From assembly GCA_013397455.1 (NCBI GenBank), contig VYZB01000134.1, positions 1,086,709-1,150,708 of the forward strand: a stretch of 64,000 nt of DNA, in the 5' to 3' direction. This document shows positions 52,401 to 62,332 of the stretch, piece by piece. Both the position numbers and the translations under genes were made by a program. The notes below the pieces were generated by a model. The model was not told the origin of the DNA and made no database searches. It was given only the letters and a program-made list of their open reading frames with translations. This DNA comes from Crotophaga sulcirostris. Taxonomy: Eukaryota; Chordata; Aves; Cuculiformes; Crotophagidae. Within the stretch, counting starts at the first letter, position 1; each line of letters starts with the position of its first letter.

Positions 52401-55400
52401 GAAAACTATTGAAAAAGCACCAAAGTCATTGGAAATTAAGCATTTCGTGCAGTCCAGAAACAAGTCCTTAATTGCTTTCTGTGCTAAAAATCTTCTTATA
52501 ACTTCTGAAAACCTTTCTAAGGCATTAGATTTATCATGGGAATAGTACTCTGCAAGTATGATACCCACTGTTCTGCTCTTCTACTCCGTGTCTCTGTATC
52601 ACTGACAAAATTACAGAGAAGGAATAAGCATTAGACCTGTGTTAAGGAGTGGTAGTATAAGAGATTATTCAATAGGAACTCTAAGAGAGACATACTATGC
52701 TGTCTAAACTGTGAGTATCAAACATTCAGATTCAGAAAAGAAATCTCAGACTGTAAATGTTTTTGGAAGCCATATGAAAAAATTATATATGACATTTATG
52801 ATAGTGTAATTTGAAAACATGGAAAAGGGAACTTGACTTTTTCCTGTCTTTTAAGCAGTTGGAATTAGTGCTTTGCTATTATTGAAGGCCTTTTATAATT
52901 TTACAATTTGCAAAAGGAAATTGCCTTTAAGTATTCACAACCCTGTACATGAGTATATACTCTCAGTGTTCTGAGCAGATTCTTAATGTAAAATTCAGTT
53001 GTCCAGCTTAGGAACTGAATTCCATTTTCTACTTCTGTAGGATTTTTATTATGTTTTTGTTAAAGCAAATCTTCTGTAGTTTTAATTTAAAAACTTAACT
53101 GCCAAATGTAAAGAATTTACATTTGTAACTACCTTGTGTTTTAATTGCACAGTTAAAATGCCAGTATGCTTCTGCATGTTAGTTTGTTGGGTTTTGCCAT
53201 CTAACGAAACAGAGCAGAAGTAGCTGCAGTTATGTAAACGACCATTGTGAAGCTATAGATAATGGACATACTGAATAAAGCTGTCAGGAAATTGACAATA
53301 CAGTGTTTGCCATAAATAAAGGTCAAGTTTTTCTAATCATTAAAATAAAAAAATACTTTTTCAAGACAGAGTTTGTCAGCAAATCTGAGTTTAATATAGA
53401 ACTTATTTCTAATCGGCTTTTAGAGGTGTTTTTTACTATTAGAGTAAAATTTATTATGCAGTACTCCCTTACATTTATTCTTAATGTTACTTAATTCTGG
53501 GTAAGATCTTGAGTAGAACTGGAGGCAGTAAGAAGTAAATCCGTAAATTACTTTAGAGAGGGAGATTTTGGACTATTAGAGATTCTTGCTTTCAGAAGTC
53601 ATTTGGTACCTATGTCATATAGTACAGTAGGCATTTTCCAAATTTTACCCTTAATTTTTCATGTTTTTATTTTTCAGACTGGAGAACAACTTCTTGGACT
53701 TCATGGACACACACAAAAAATTACAGCTATAGCATCATTTTCTTCGTCAAATGCTTCTGAAGAAAATGAGCATTTGATTTTAACAGCATCAGCTGATAGA
53801 ACAGTTATTGTATCTTTACATCTGGAGAGGATTCAACTTTCTGTTAATTTTTTTATTGGTTTTTATTTTTAAAGGCAGTATTGAGAGACTGCAGGTTGTT
53901 TAAAGTTATTGACTGATAATATCCAGTAGGTGTAACTGTGTTACGCTAGAATTTTACTAGTTATTGCTCACCTCACAAGAAGATGCAGTCCTTACTACAA
54001 AAATAAATCCATAACAGACCTTTATTAGTGTGTAGTTTTGGCCAAACATTGAAAATACAACTGGGGTTTAGAAGACCGAGTTTCTGCATACCCATTTCCC
54101 AATCTGTCATTTAGTTACGAATACAGCAGTTATATTTATCATATATAAAACTTACAGTTTCCTTAATGAATAAAGTCAGGTTTGGGACTGCAGTAGTGGC
54201 AGACAGGTTCAGAAAGTGTCATGTTTCCATTCTACCGTAAAGGTAAGCTGAGGCAACCCAAGTTATGTTGGTTGTTTTGTTTTATATGGGCAAGTGTGTT
54301 AAAATGAACAGCAGTGTTCGGTTTAAGAACAGGTATAGTGGCTGAGTAGTGCGCACAACTGTTACTTTGTTTTTGGAACTCGTAATACCTCAGTTTTCTT
54401 TTTGAAAGGATATAGAAGAAAAGTAATTTTATGGCTTGGTTTTGTTACCATGTCAGAAAAGGCAACCTACAGCCAAACTAGTTCTTGAATATAGCTTTTT
54501 ATAGTAGAAAAAAAATACTGAAAAAAACAGGTTTTGCATCTTTGATGGAAAAATATAACATTTAATATGCAATTAAATACGTATTTCTCAGCAAAGTGAC
54601 CCCTTAATGCTGTATTTCATAGTACTTACAGCTTTATCTAGCTAAAGCTCATGATCATTTCATTGAAAAATTCCCAGTAGAACTTTTGCAGGGGACATAT
54701 ATCTGATTTTTGTTCTGTAGTGTTTGACAGTTCTTCAAAGACTGGACGTATGGTTGTCTGGAGGGAGTGATCTATGTGTTTGGAACCGAAAATTAGATCT
54801 CTTGTGTAAGACCAGTCATCTTACTGATGCAGGTAAAAATGTAAATGACTCATCATAGCTATTAAAGTGCAAGTAAAATGGATCTGTATAATGATGCAAA
54901 ACCAACTTGGCAAATTCTCTTTAATTCTAATGATAACATTATTTATTGGAGCCACTCTATGTTTTTAAATGTCAGACATAATTGTTAATACAGAGTTAAG
55001 GCTGCTTTTAATCTCCTGTGCTGTGTGAATTTTAGAATATGTCAAATATCAGTAACTGTACATCAGCTTGGACTTACAGGGCTTGACATTGGTTTATACA
55101 TGTTTACTGTAATGTGGACCAGATCCTTTGGCTGACTTTCTCTGTTGAAGAGTGAGGGTTTTATTATTCCTAAGTAAAGCTTTGTAGTAGTAGAGCAGTA
55201 AAGATTTCCTTTTATTATTAAATACCAGTACTTTTGATGTAGAAAATGCAGGTTTTGCTAGAAATACAATAAATTAAATCAGATCTTAGTGTCAATCATG
55301 CTTTTCTATTAATCAGCTTATATATTATCTGTCCACATGAAGAAAAGTGTTGCACATAATTGCCGTATTTTACAAAGGTACATACAAAGCTGTGAATCCA

Positions 55401-58400
55401 ATTCAAAGCTGGAACCAATGTTTTCGTTATTTTTGTCATAGAATGGAGTAGTGGTAGGCAAACGCTCCTGAGTCTTTGAGGATGTTAATGCTGCTTTTGG
55501 TTCAATACAATGTATCATGCCAAATACCAGTTGGAAGTGGTGCTGTACTGCTTTGCCTGAGGTGCTGTTGAAACTTATACAAGGGGTCAACGGGATGTGC
55601 ACTATGGGTCATCTTCCCTCCTAATCTCTTGCTTCCTTTGTGGGGAAAACCACAGATTGCTTATTCCTTGGGAAATTTTCACTTAATGGTGTAGCAGCAC
55701 AAACCGTAGGAATCTGTGCAGGATGAAGGCAGAATAACAGCAAGCTAGACATTTTTTTGTGCCCTATTCTTCTTCAGGTGGCTCTGTGCTGTATTTTGGT
55801 ATCATGCATACTCTGGTAGTATCGCCACCTAATAACTTTGGTAGGGTGTACGTTTAAAGTCTCAATAATTACAACAGTGTCCTTAATGTTGCCCAGCATT
55901 AGGACATAGACATCTTCACTGTATTTAAAATAAAAAGATTATTCATTCCCAGATTCACCTCAAGTTTGAAATTTAGAATCCTGGATTCAGCGCCAGAACT
56001 GCTGACTCTGCCTCCATCTAAGGCAATCTGTTCACTTTCAGTGCTGCAGGCAATATGCTTTTATTTTGATAGTAACTTATAAGTAGAAGAAAGATTACAA
56101 ATAAGTGTATTAATAAGGAATTAAGTTTACTATGTTTTCTTGTGGCAAATGAATATACTTTTCTGCCATATCTCCTGTATTTTTTCCAAGGTATCAATGC
56201 TTTGGTTGAATTGCCTAAAAATTGTGTTGCGGCAGCTGTTGGCAAAGAGCTAAGTGAGTATGTTGCGTTTCTGTTAAATGTTCATGGTCTTCTCTAACAG
56301 CTACTTATCGGAAGTGTGCAAGGAGTGCAAAGATCATGCTTCTGGAATTGTATAGGAAATGTAAACGGTACTAGAGCGTGATTAACAAACTTATTCCCTT
56401 TTTCCCTTATTTGACAAAGAGGCAGACAATGCTAATCTCGTTCAGGAATTTTGTTGAGTTCTTTATGACAAAACTTTTCTGTATTCTTTGTTATTATGGT
56501 TGTTGCCCACTTCCCAGATCTGATTGGGGTGATCTGCCTGGAGAAGGTCTGGAACACCTTATTTGACTTGTCAGATACTAGGCTTCTCTAGAGCCTCCTT
56601 ATTGCAAGATCAGGAGTACAAGATATTGTCAATCTCATTGTACTTCCAAAGCTATAATGAGACAATGTGATGGTTTCTGTTGCTTACTTGGAGACAGGGT
56701 TTTCTATGTATGCAAACTGTAAATCATCGGCTAGCTGTTGATGGAGAGTCTTTTAAATAAGAGTGTTTTATAAAATTACTGAAATTTCAGAGGATGGAAG
56801 AAAATCCAGGAGAAAAAGTAGAGCACTGAATCAGCAAAATAAGAGACTTCACTCAGTATGAATAAACACTTAGATGAACAATAGTAATCTGGTACTCTGA
56901 AGAATTGGGAGCGAATTAAAAATTGTCTTATTGTGTTTAGACATTGGTTTAAAATGTAAACTTCCCATAGTTGTTCTGAGTGCCCTTGAGGTATAAAGGA
57001 AATTCCAAGATTGCTTGAAATGAAGTCTTAGTTCCTGAAGATTTTGATTGCTTTATTAGAGAATATTGCATCATTTTGAATAATAATTTTCAGTCAGATG
57101 AGTCCTTAGGAAACGTTTTGCTTTTAGTGTAATTATCCTTAAATTTGTCTGATACTGTTCGCTCCTGCTGGCTAGAACTTGTGATGTTGACGGATTCTGT
57201 GAATTGCAGAGTTACTGGGCTGAAATATTTTATCCTCTAGTTGCTGTAGTAAGAGGCTTTAATAATAACACTGAAATAATTTATTCCCTGTTGTTTTTGT
57301 TATTATGAACAGTCATAAGTGGCTTTGCACATCTTTCACTGTCTTAGTTAGAATATGTTTTAGTTTGTGTCTTTCTGAAAGTTATGTGTTTTATTTAATC
57401 ATTTTATTCTAAATGATAAAGCTTATTTAGACAATTTCTCTCTCTGTCTTTGAAGTAATTTTTAGATTGATCCCTTCTAATGATGGATCTGAAGGTTGGA
57501 ATATCCTTGAAGTAAAACGCCTTGTTGACCATCAGGATAACATTTTGTCATTAGTCAGTGTCAATGGTAAGAGTTGTTTAATAATGTTATTTGGCTTGTT
57601 AGTTACCAGTGGAATATTTCATCTTTTGAGTTTTTATTGGAACCCAATTTTAACTGGGGTGAAACTTCACAACTAGATGAACCTTCCTGCGAATTTAGTG
57701 AAATGTGAAAATATAATGGCTTCAGTTATGGATTAACAGTAAGGTAAAACCCGGCAGGTTGTGATATAGAAAAGACTCAAAAGAGGCAATGTCATTGATG
57801 GGAATGGAACTCTGGGTCTTTTTTCCTATTGGGAATGTTTAAAAACCTATTTTTTCTTTCTCCTTCTGGTTCTTAAAATGGAATATACAGTGCCATATCC
57901 TTTGCAGTTGTAGTCCCAAGGTAACAGAAATTTCTGAGTGTGCAGATGCAGGCCTGCATATAGGTCCATTATTTAGAAGCTTTGGAAGATGATACAGTCT
58001 CTGATGCTTATTAGGGCAATCCTGAGCTATTACCTGCAGTTACGTATACTGCAGGTACCAACTGATTCTGCTTTGGTTTTTCCTATCTTTTTATTATGGA
58101 ACACCCCTAGAGCCCGGGACCAGTTACTCCCGGTGTGATAGAGCATATATTTTTCCTTGGGCTTATTTGTGTCAGTGTGGTTGACACAAAGGGGCTGCGG
58201 TACAGACGTAACAAGGAGTTGGAAAGAAGAAAGCTTTGATTCTATGGTAGTTGTTTCTGAGGTTTCCTGTAGCTGCTATTTTCTCCTTTTTGACTGTGAA
58301 AGGGAAGCAATATTGGGCTTGAAAAGGCAGTATGCTACTTGTGTTAAATATTGTTGAATCAGTTCCTTTCTGTGTGTGATGGACAAGTTCCTGACCAGCT

Positions 58401-61400
58401 ACTTCAGTCTTGCCATTAACTCATTCATTTAATTTATGATTCATTTTTTCTGTTTATGACAAAGACATACTTTGCTGTGTCTGAGGAGTGCTGATACACC
58501 TACTTGTTCGAGGAATAGAGGGGTTTTCTATGTAGGCAACAAATTATCTTCAAATACTTGTACATACCTCTTCTGTGTTCCTTGCCTTTGCTCTGCTATA
58601 CAGTGCATTGTGGCCAGTTAATGTCTCCTTCCTAGTTTTAATTTTACAAGAGAGAGCTTGTCTCCTTTTGCTCGTCTAAGCTGTGCTAGATGATCAAATG
58701 AATATTTACTCAAGTGGAGGGGATTTTGTCCAGTTAGTTACATACTGCACTTTCTATGTAGCTTCACTTGAAAATGAGTGCTCACAACTTTCTGTGTGAA
58801 ATGGATTTTTTTGTATCATATGATTTTTATGTGTGGTTTTGCATTTTTTTTCTCCTCTAGACTTCACTTTTGTGACAGGTTCTCATGTGGGTGAGTTAAT
58901 AGTTTGGGATGCACTTGACTGGACAAAGCAGGCATTAGAGTGCAACTTCTGGGACTCCTCTGTCCATCCAGATGCACAGCCAGAAATCAAGTTAACCCAA
59001 AGCCCAAATGAAACTTCAGTTCAACACTTAACATCTGATGAGGAGGTAAAAAGCTTTAAACAGAGTAAACTTCAAATGAGCTAGCATGACCTTACCACAG
59101 AAGGCCAAATGTTTTGTATTTTCAGTTTCCTTGTTTTAATATGAGAGGCTTCTTTAAAATGTGCACAACTCTTCTTATACATTCAACAGTTTTTGTATAA
59201 AATCTTGGTCATTGAGCTAACTGAAGTTTATAATATGTTGATGTTGTGGGAACTAACGTAATGCGCTGTCACAACAGCAATTTTTTTTTTGACTGATGAG
59301 GATTTATTAGTTGTTTATTTTCATCTAGTGCTACCGTAAACAAGAGGGGTGTGTTTTGATGGCATACATGTTTTGTATTCCATGATTCTAGAAATGGAGT
59401 TTCCACTATAATGTGCCTCTTGAACAGTTATAGCTGAGGTTACTATGGAGTGAATTAAAGAATAGGCGTATGTCTGTGCTTAGGAGTAAATAAATAGTGT
59501 TGCTTCTGTTCAGATGGGTTATACTAAGTTGTACAGAGCACAAATATGGCTCCAAAACCCAGCTGACTGCAATCATGCTTTGGAGATAATCCAAGAGCTC
59601 TTGGTGAGAATACTTAGGCAGAACCCAGTTATCATTCAGGAAACAGTAAAAATCCTCAAGTTGTTGCTTACTTTGGTGAAATGTTACCAACTGTTTGTGG
59701 CAAAACAAAAGATGTTCCAGAGTTGGGGTGCAGTGGGATTCTGGTTTGGGGCCTGAAGATTCATTGCTGGGGAATGATTAAGGAAGAGGTTAATGGAAAT
59801 GAATTCAGAGAGATGAGCTCTAACAGAATAAAAGCTATGGAAAAACCTGAATGTAGTCTGAGGGCCAAGTAGTCACCAGACGCACTTGTGTCTGAAAAAA
59901 GCATTCCTAGAACACTGGAGGGAGAAAGATTGGAAGGTGTGGGTGTCAGGGGAAACAGATGTAGTTGGCTCTAAAGGTAGGATTTCCAGTAGTTTTGTTG
60001 TGCGTGCGTAGTTATAGAAGGAGCAAAAAGCCAGTCCTATTCAGCAGAAGTTCTATAATTTGGCTTCAGAACATTCTAACTCCCTGCTTGAAAGCTACAC
60101 AAGATAAGTTTTAAGGTGGAGGGGAAAGAATTTTGGGAAGTTCAGAAGTTGTTAAAACACTGAATGTGGCATATAAGGCTGCTAAGAACTTTTCTTTCCT
60201 TCACGGAACTGAACTGAACAGATTGCTGATGAATTTTATTTATTGTGAGATTTTTGAGTTGTGGGAGAGAAGGTAGTGCTAGTGTTACATCCTGAAATAG
60301 CAGGTGCTTTTTTTGGGCTGTGTCGGTGGAAGCGGGCCATTCAGGGAAAAGGTCCAGCATACCATCACTTAAACAAGGCACGTTCAAAAGATCAAATATG
60401 TATTGAATGGAAACGTTTTGCACTCCCCTGTTTGGTACCAAATATTTATTGTATGTACACGATTGTACGTTTGTCCTCTCTAAAATGATTACAAGTCATG
60501 AGGGTGTCCAGGTCCAATGATCTGTAAGCTTTTAGTGGCTTCTTGGGACTGTGATGGTTATGAGATGTAATCCGAGAACTTTTCTGAAAAAGTGTTAGAT
60601 GCAGAATGGTTCCAGATCTTTGCAATATGGTTTAATACCTTTCTATGAGAGCGTTCTTTTTCTACACTCAGATCGCAAATGCTTGGGCAAGACCTTATCC
60701 AGCTTCAGATAAATTTAAAAAAAATGGCAAAGATGCAGGACAGCTTCCTGTATTTTCAGTCTTTCTTGATAAAACAAAAGTTTGCCAAATCACAGAGCAT
60801 TATTTTAGTGTAAGAACGTAAATGTTTAATAGCAGATGTGTGTTGATTTATTGGTATCCTTGGTTTCCACTTAGACTGTAAGGCAGAAGATGAAAATACA
60901 AAAATGAAACAACTGCTTGGAGTGTAGGAGGATATCTCTCAATTCCTCCAAAAAATATATATTTTTTCTATAACTTGCTGATTCTGTATGTTTGGGATAA
61001 AGCAGTAACATGAGAACAGAAAACAAGCTAGATAACGTAGCCTAGATGATGTCATAGGACTGCTGGAAATCCATTACACGGAGGGTGGTCTTTCAGTGTC
61101 TGTTTCTGTAAGTTGTTCCATTGAATTTTCTTTCCAGTGTGTGTTTGCTGCTGTTGGGAAAGGCATATACGTATATAATCTTCAAATGAAGCGTGTGATT
61201 GCCTGCCAGAGAGCTGCTCATGACTCCTCTGTACTCCACATTGAGAAGCTTCCAAACAGGTACAAGTCACGGTACATATTGTTAGTGCAGTAAAGAAATG
61301 CAGAACTTGGAAGGGTGGCTAGAGACAGTCTGCAAAGCTATATCTAATTTTTAGGGCAGGGACTTGAACTTAGTTTGACCTACTTTTATTAGATAGAGCT

Positions 61401-62332
61401 TGTTGATCTGATTTTTGAAAATGCATCATTGTAATTCAATGTGAAATAACTGTAATGTGGTATGCTTGATGCACAGACTGAGAATACAATATCTTGGCTA
61501 TTTACAAAATCAGACTTGATAAAGCACTTTTGTGTACCTTGCAAAAGTATAGTTTAATGACATTTTACTTCTATAAAGCAAAGGCCCATTGCATATTCAG
61601 TAAGTATTTTTCACGAAGTATTTCGTTACAGTTGAAATGTTTTAACAAAAAATGTTAAGTTCCAGCCTTTGTTTGTTATTGCTGAGTTTCTAACTGGAAC
61701 TTATTTTGACAGCCAAGTTGTACAATTTGCTACATGTATGTGATCTAGTAGTTGTGGTGTTGGATCCCTTTATGCTCTTATTCAATGCAACAAAAGTCTG
61801 TCAGAAGATAAAAACTAGGGCCTTGATCTTGTAAATACATATGCTGTTCTAAACATGTAATGAAAAGGAGTATGTTTCCTTTTGTTCTTTTTCCATAAGA
61901 AAAATGTTTTTGCTTAACAAAAAGTAAGCTTATGGAAGCCAGTTTGTGCAACTGTTTGCAGAGTCTAGACTTGTTACTTTTGTTTTACAGAGTGGTATGT
62001 ATGCTTTTAAAATGGGATTGAAAATGTGTGGTTTTTCCCCATCTGTTTTCTAAGTACAGTGTAGTTTGTCCTGGTGAAGGTGCACCTTGTTTTACATGGA
62101 ACATTTGGATGTCCTGCTGCATTTGAGAGTTTCAACAAACTTGTATAGAACCTCAGGCATTTGCTGTCTCCTTATGGGAGCATCACAAGGCGACTTGTGC
62201 ACTTCAGTATCCATGCTAGTGTTGCTTATCAATTTTTTTACAGGCAGCTGATCTCCTGTTCAGAAGATGGCAGTGTGCGCATTTGGGAGCTCCGAGAAAA
62301 GCAGCAGCTGCCAGCTGAACCAGTTCCAACAG
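43028..62332 (+). CDS. WDR41: WDR41, WD repeat protein 41 (11 coding exons, 3' end outside the window)
   Basis: WDR41 is the beta-propeller subunit of the C9orf72-SMCR8-WDR41 complex. It binds SMCR8 and brings the complex to lysosomes through the cationic amino-acid transporter PQLC2, linking nutrient state to small-GTPase control and autophagy (known for mammals). Eleven exons join in phase, without a stop, into 364 codons plus one base. They match the human protein almost line by line from 'MLRWLIGGGREPQGLAE' to 'EKQQLPAEPVPT'. WD-type blades are visible: GH 41-42 to WD 69-70; GH 82-83 to WD 117-119; WN 158-159; DH 220-221 to WD 248-249; AH 321-322 to W349. The last roughly 95 residues are missing because the window ends in intron 11. 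As I recall, a flexible loop in that part makes the PQLC2 contact. The start is chosen by match to the human start; an upstream in-frame ATG exists at 42827. Confidence 0.96.
43079..46911 (+). other. WDR41: WDR41 intron 1
   Basis: A 3.8-kb intron whose first 360 bases are still CpG-island sequence. It contains a strong splice-acceptor look-alike at 46355-46380 (long T tract then CAG), which does not lead to a frame-compatible exon. No gene or interspersed repeat is recognised inside it. Confidence 0.8.
46912..47027 (+). CDS. WDR41: WDR41 exon 2
   Basis: Residues 18-56 (the last split 2+1). The acceptor is TTTTTAG and the donor GTATGA. It encodes the linker 'KSSVQTIGEEQIQNPYTEL' and the opening of blade 1, 'LKGHQDIVRFL', with the GH pair that starts WD repeats. 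Human has a closely similar segment. Confidence 0.96.
47028..51116 (+). other. WDR41: WDR41 intron 2 (contains an assembly gap)
   Basis: A 4.1-kb intron of mostly AT-rich unique sequence. It includes a run of N at 48461-48517. I see no gene or recognisable repeat. A run-through frame across the gap is an artefact of the N bases. Confidence 0.8.
48461..48517. other. Assembly gap of 57 N
   Basis: Fifty-seven undetermined bases lie within WDR41 intron 2. The left flank ends in TGTAAGTGTG and the right begins TATCAGAAAA. The true length and content are unknown; a simple repeat or GC-extreme sequence is a common cause. Confidence 0.99.
51117..51165 (+). CDS. WDR41: WDR41 exon 3
   Basis: Forty-nine bases that complete R56 and encode 'FASAGDDGIIFLWDAQ' (57-72), the second half of blade 1 with its WD pair at 69-70. 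The acceptor is a long T tract plus TTTTAG; the donor GTTAGC is weaker than consensus. Phase 0 at the end. Confidence 0.95.
51631..51635. repeat. Target-site duplication, left copy (GTAGT)
   Basis: The five bases GTAGT directly abut the LTR on its left and are repeated exactly at 52365-52369 on its right, as expected of a retroviral integration. Confidence 0.85.
51750..51755 (-). terminator. LTR polyadenylation signal
   Basis: AATAAA on the minus strand, about 115 bases from the end of the LTR, where an R/U5 border signal is expected. It is antisense to WDR41 and so should not cut short its transcript. Confidence 0.65.
51963..51971 (-). promoter_or_regulatory. LTR TATA-like box
   Basis: On the minus strand the sequence reads CATAAAAGA, about 210 bases upstream (in LTR sense) of the AATAAA signal. 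This is the usual U3 TATA position. It predicts antisense transcription starting near 51935-51945 if the LTR is active. Confidence 0.5.
52365..52369. repeat. Target-site duplication, right copy (GTAGT)
   Basis: Exact repeat of 51631-51635, directly after the TTTACA end of the LTR. Confidence 0.85.
53678..53809 (+). CDS. WDR41: WDR41 exon 4
   Basis: Forty-four codons (residues 73-116), 'TGEQLLGLHGHTQKITAIA' through 'LILTASADRTVI'. It holds nearly all of blade 2, including the GH pair at 82-83 and the SADRTV turn. The acceptor is TTTTTCAG and the donor GTATCT. The segment between the two halves, rich in Ser and Glu (94-103), differs from human, as expected for a surface loop. Confidence 0.96.
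54180..54242 (+). CDS. WDR41: WDR41 exon 5
   Basis: A 63-base exon with no frame of its own long enough to stand out. It was found by looking for the missing link between exons 4 and 6. It encodes residues 117-137, 'VWDCSSGRQVQKVSCFHST' plus VK, closing blade 2 with its WD pair and starting blade 3. The acceptor is AGTCAG and the donor GTAAGC, phase 0 on both sides. Human has a similar segment of the same length. Confidence 0.95.
54721..54832 (+). CDS. WDR41: WDR41 exon 6
   Basis: Residues 138-174 plus one base of G175: 'CLTVLQRLDVWLSGGSDLCV' then 'WNRKLDLLCKTSHLTDAG'. It completes blade 3, whose WD is WN at 158-159. The acceptor is TTCTGTAG and the donor GTAAAA. Confidence 0.96.
54833..56190 (+). 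other. WDR41: WDR41 intron 6
   Basis: A 1.36-kb intron in which no gene or repeat is recognised. A 94-codon minus-strand frame at 55318-55602 shows no domain. Confidence 0.75.
56191..56253 (+). CDS. WDR41: WDR41 exon 7
   Basis: A 63-base exon that completes G175 and encodes 'INALVELPKNCVAAAVGKEL' (176-195) plus one base of I196. This is an inner-strand pair of a propeller blade that lacks a classical WD. The acceptor is TTTTCCAAG and the donor GTGAGT. It matches human over its whole length. Confidence 0.95.
   Translation, partial: VSMLWLNCLKIVLRQLLAKS
56254..57455 (+). other. WDR41: WDR41 intron 7
   Basis: A 1.2-kb AT-rich intron with no gene or repeat recognised. Confidence 0.75.
57456..57566 (+). 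CDS. WDR41: WDR41 exon 8
   Basis: Residues 196-232 plus one base of D233: 'IIFRLIPSNDGSEGWNILEV' then 'KRLVDHQDNILSLVSVN'. The DH pair at 220-221 opens the next blade. The Asn-Asp-Gly-Ser stretch at 204-207 is a surface loop that differs from human. The acceptor TTTGAAG has a weak tract; the donor is GTAAGA. Confidence 0.95.
57567..58860 (+). other. WDR41: WDR41 intron 8
   Basis: A 1.3-kb intron. It contains a perfect 10-bp inverted repeat at 58031-58057; otherwise nothing is recognised. Confidence 0.75.
58861..59045 (+). CDS. WDR41: WDR41 exon 9
   Basis: The longest exon here, residues 233-294. 'FVTGSHVGELIVWDALDW' closes a blade with WD at 248-249. A long polar, acidic stretch follows (about 262-294, with Asn-Glu-Thr-Ser and a final SDEE), the least human-like part and presumably an inter-blade loop. 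The acceptor is TCTCCTCTAG and the donor GTAAAA, phase 0 at the end. Confidence 0.96.
59046..61137 (+). other. WDR41: WDR41 intron 9
   Basis: A 2.1-kb intron. An 80-codon plus-strand frame at 59514-59756 is Leu/Gln-rich but matches no family that I know, so it is not called. No repeat is recognised. Confidence 0.7.
61138..61259 (+). CDS. WDR41: WDR41 exon 10
   Basis: Residues 295-334 plus two bases of R335: 'CVFAAVGKGIYVYNLQMKRV' then 'IACQRAAHDSSVLHIEKLPN'. It forms a propeller blade with YVYNL in place of a WD, and the AHD at 321-323 opens the next. The acceptor is TTTCTTTCCAG and the donor GTACAA. Strongly conserved with human, apart from C295 where human has N. Confidence 0.96.
61260..62243 (+). 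other. WDR41: WDR41 intron 10
   Basis: A 1-kb intron with no gene or repeat recognised. Confidence 0.75.
62244..62332 (+). CDS. WDR41: WDR41 exon 11 (last exon in the window)
   Basis: Completes R335 and encodes 'QLISCSEDGSVRIWELREKQ' then 'QLPAEPVPT' (336-364), plus one base of G365. SEDGSVRIW is a textbook WD-repeat turn. The acceptor is TTTTTTTACAG. The donor GTTTGC departs from consensus at +3, +4 and +6, although +5 is G. Reading through it gives 14 more residues and then TGA at 62373-62375. The human frame continues from this point into exons that lie beyond the window. Confidence 0.93.

Larger units (their letters stand above)
51166..53677 (+). other. WDR41: WDR41 intron 3 (carries the solo LTR)
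   Basis: A 2.5-kb intron that has gained a 729-bp endogenous-retrovirus LTR plus its 5-bp target duplication. The rest is AT-rich sequence in which I see no gene. Confidence 0.85.

Noticed and set aside
59514..59756. 80-codon Leu/Gln-rich frame in intron 9
   Set aside because: No family recognised and no splice context in the WDR41 frame. It could be a decayed old repeat, but nothing supports a call.
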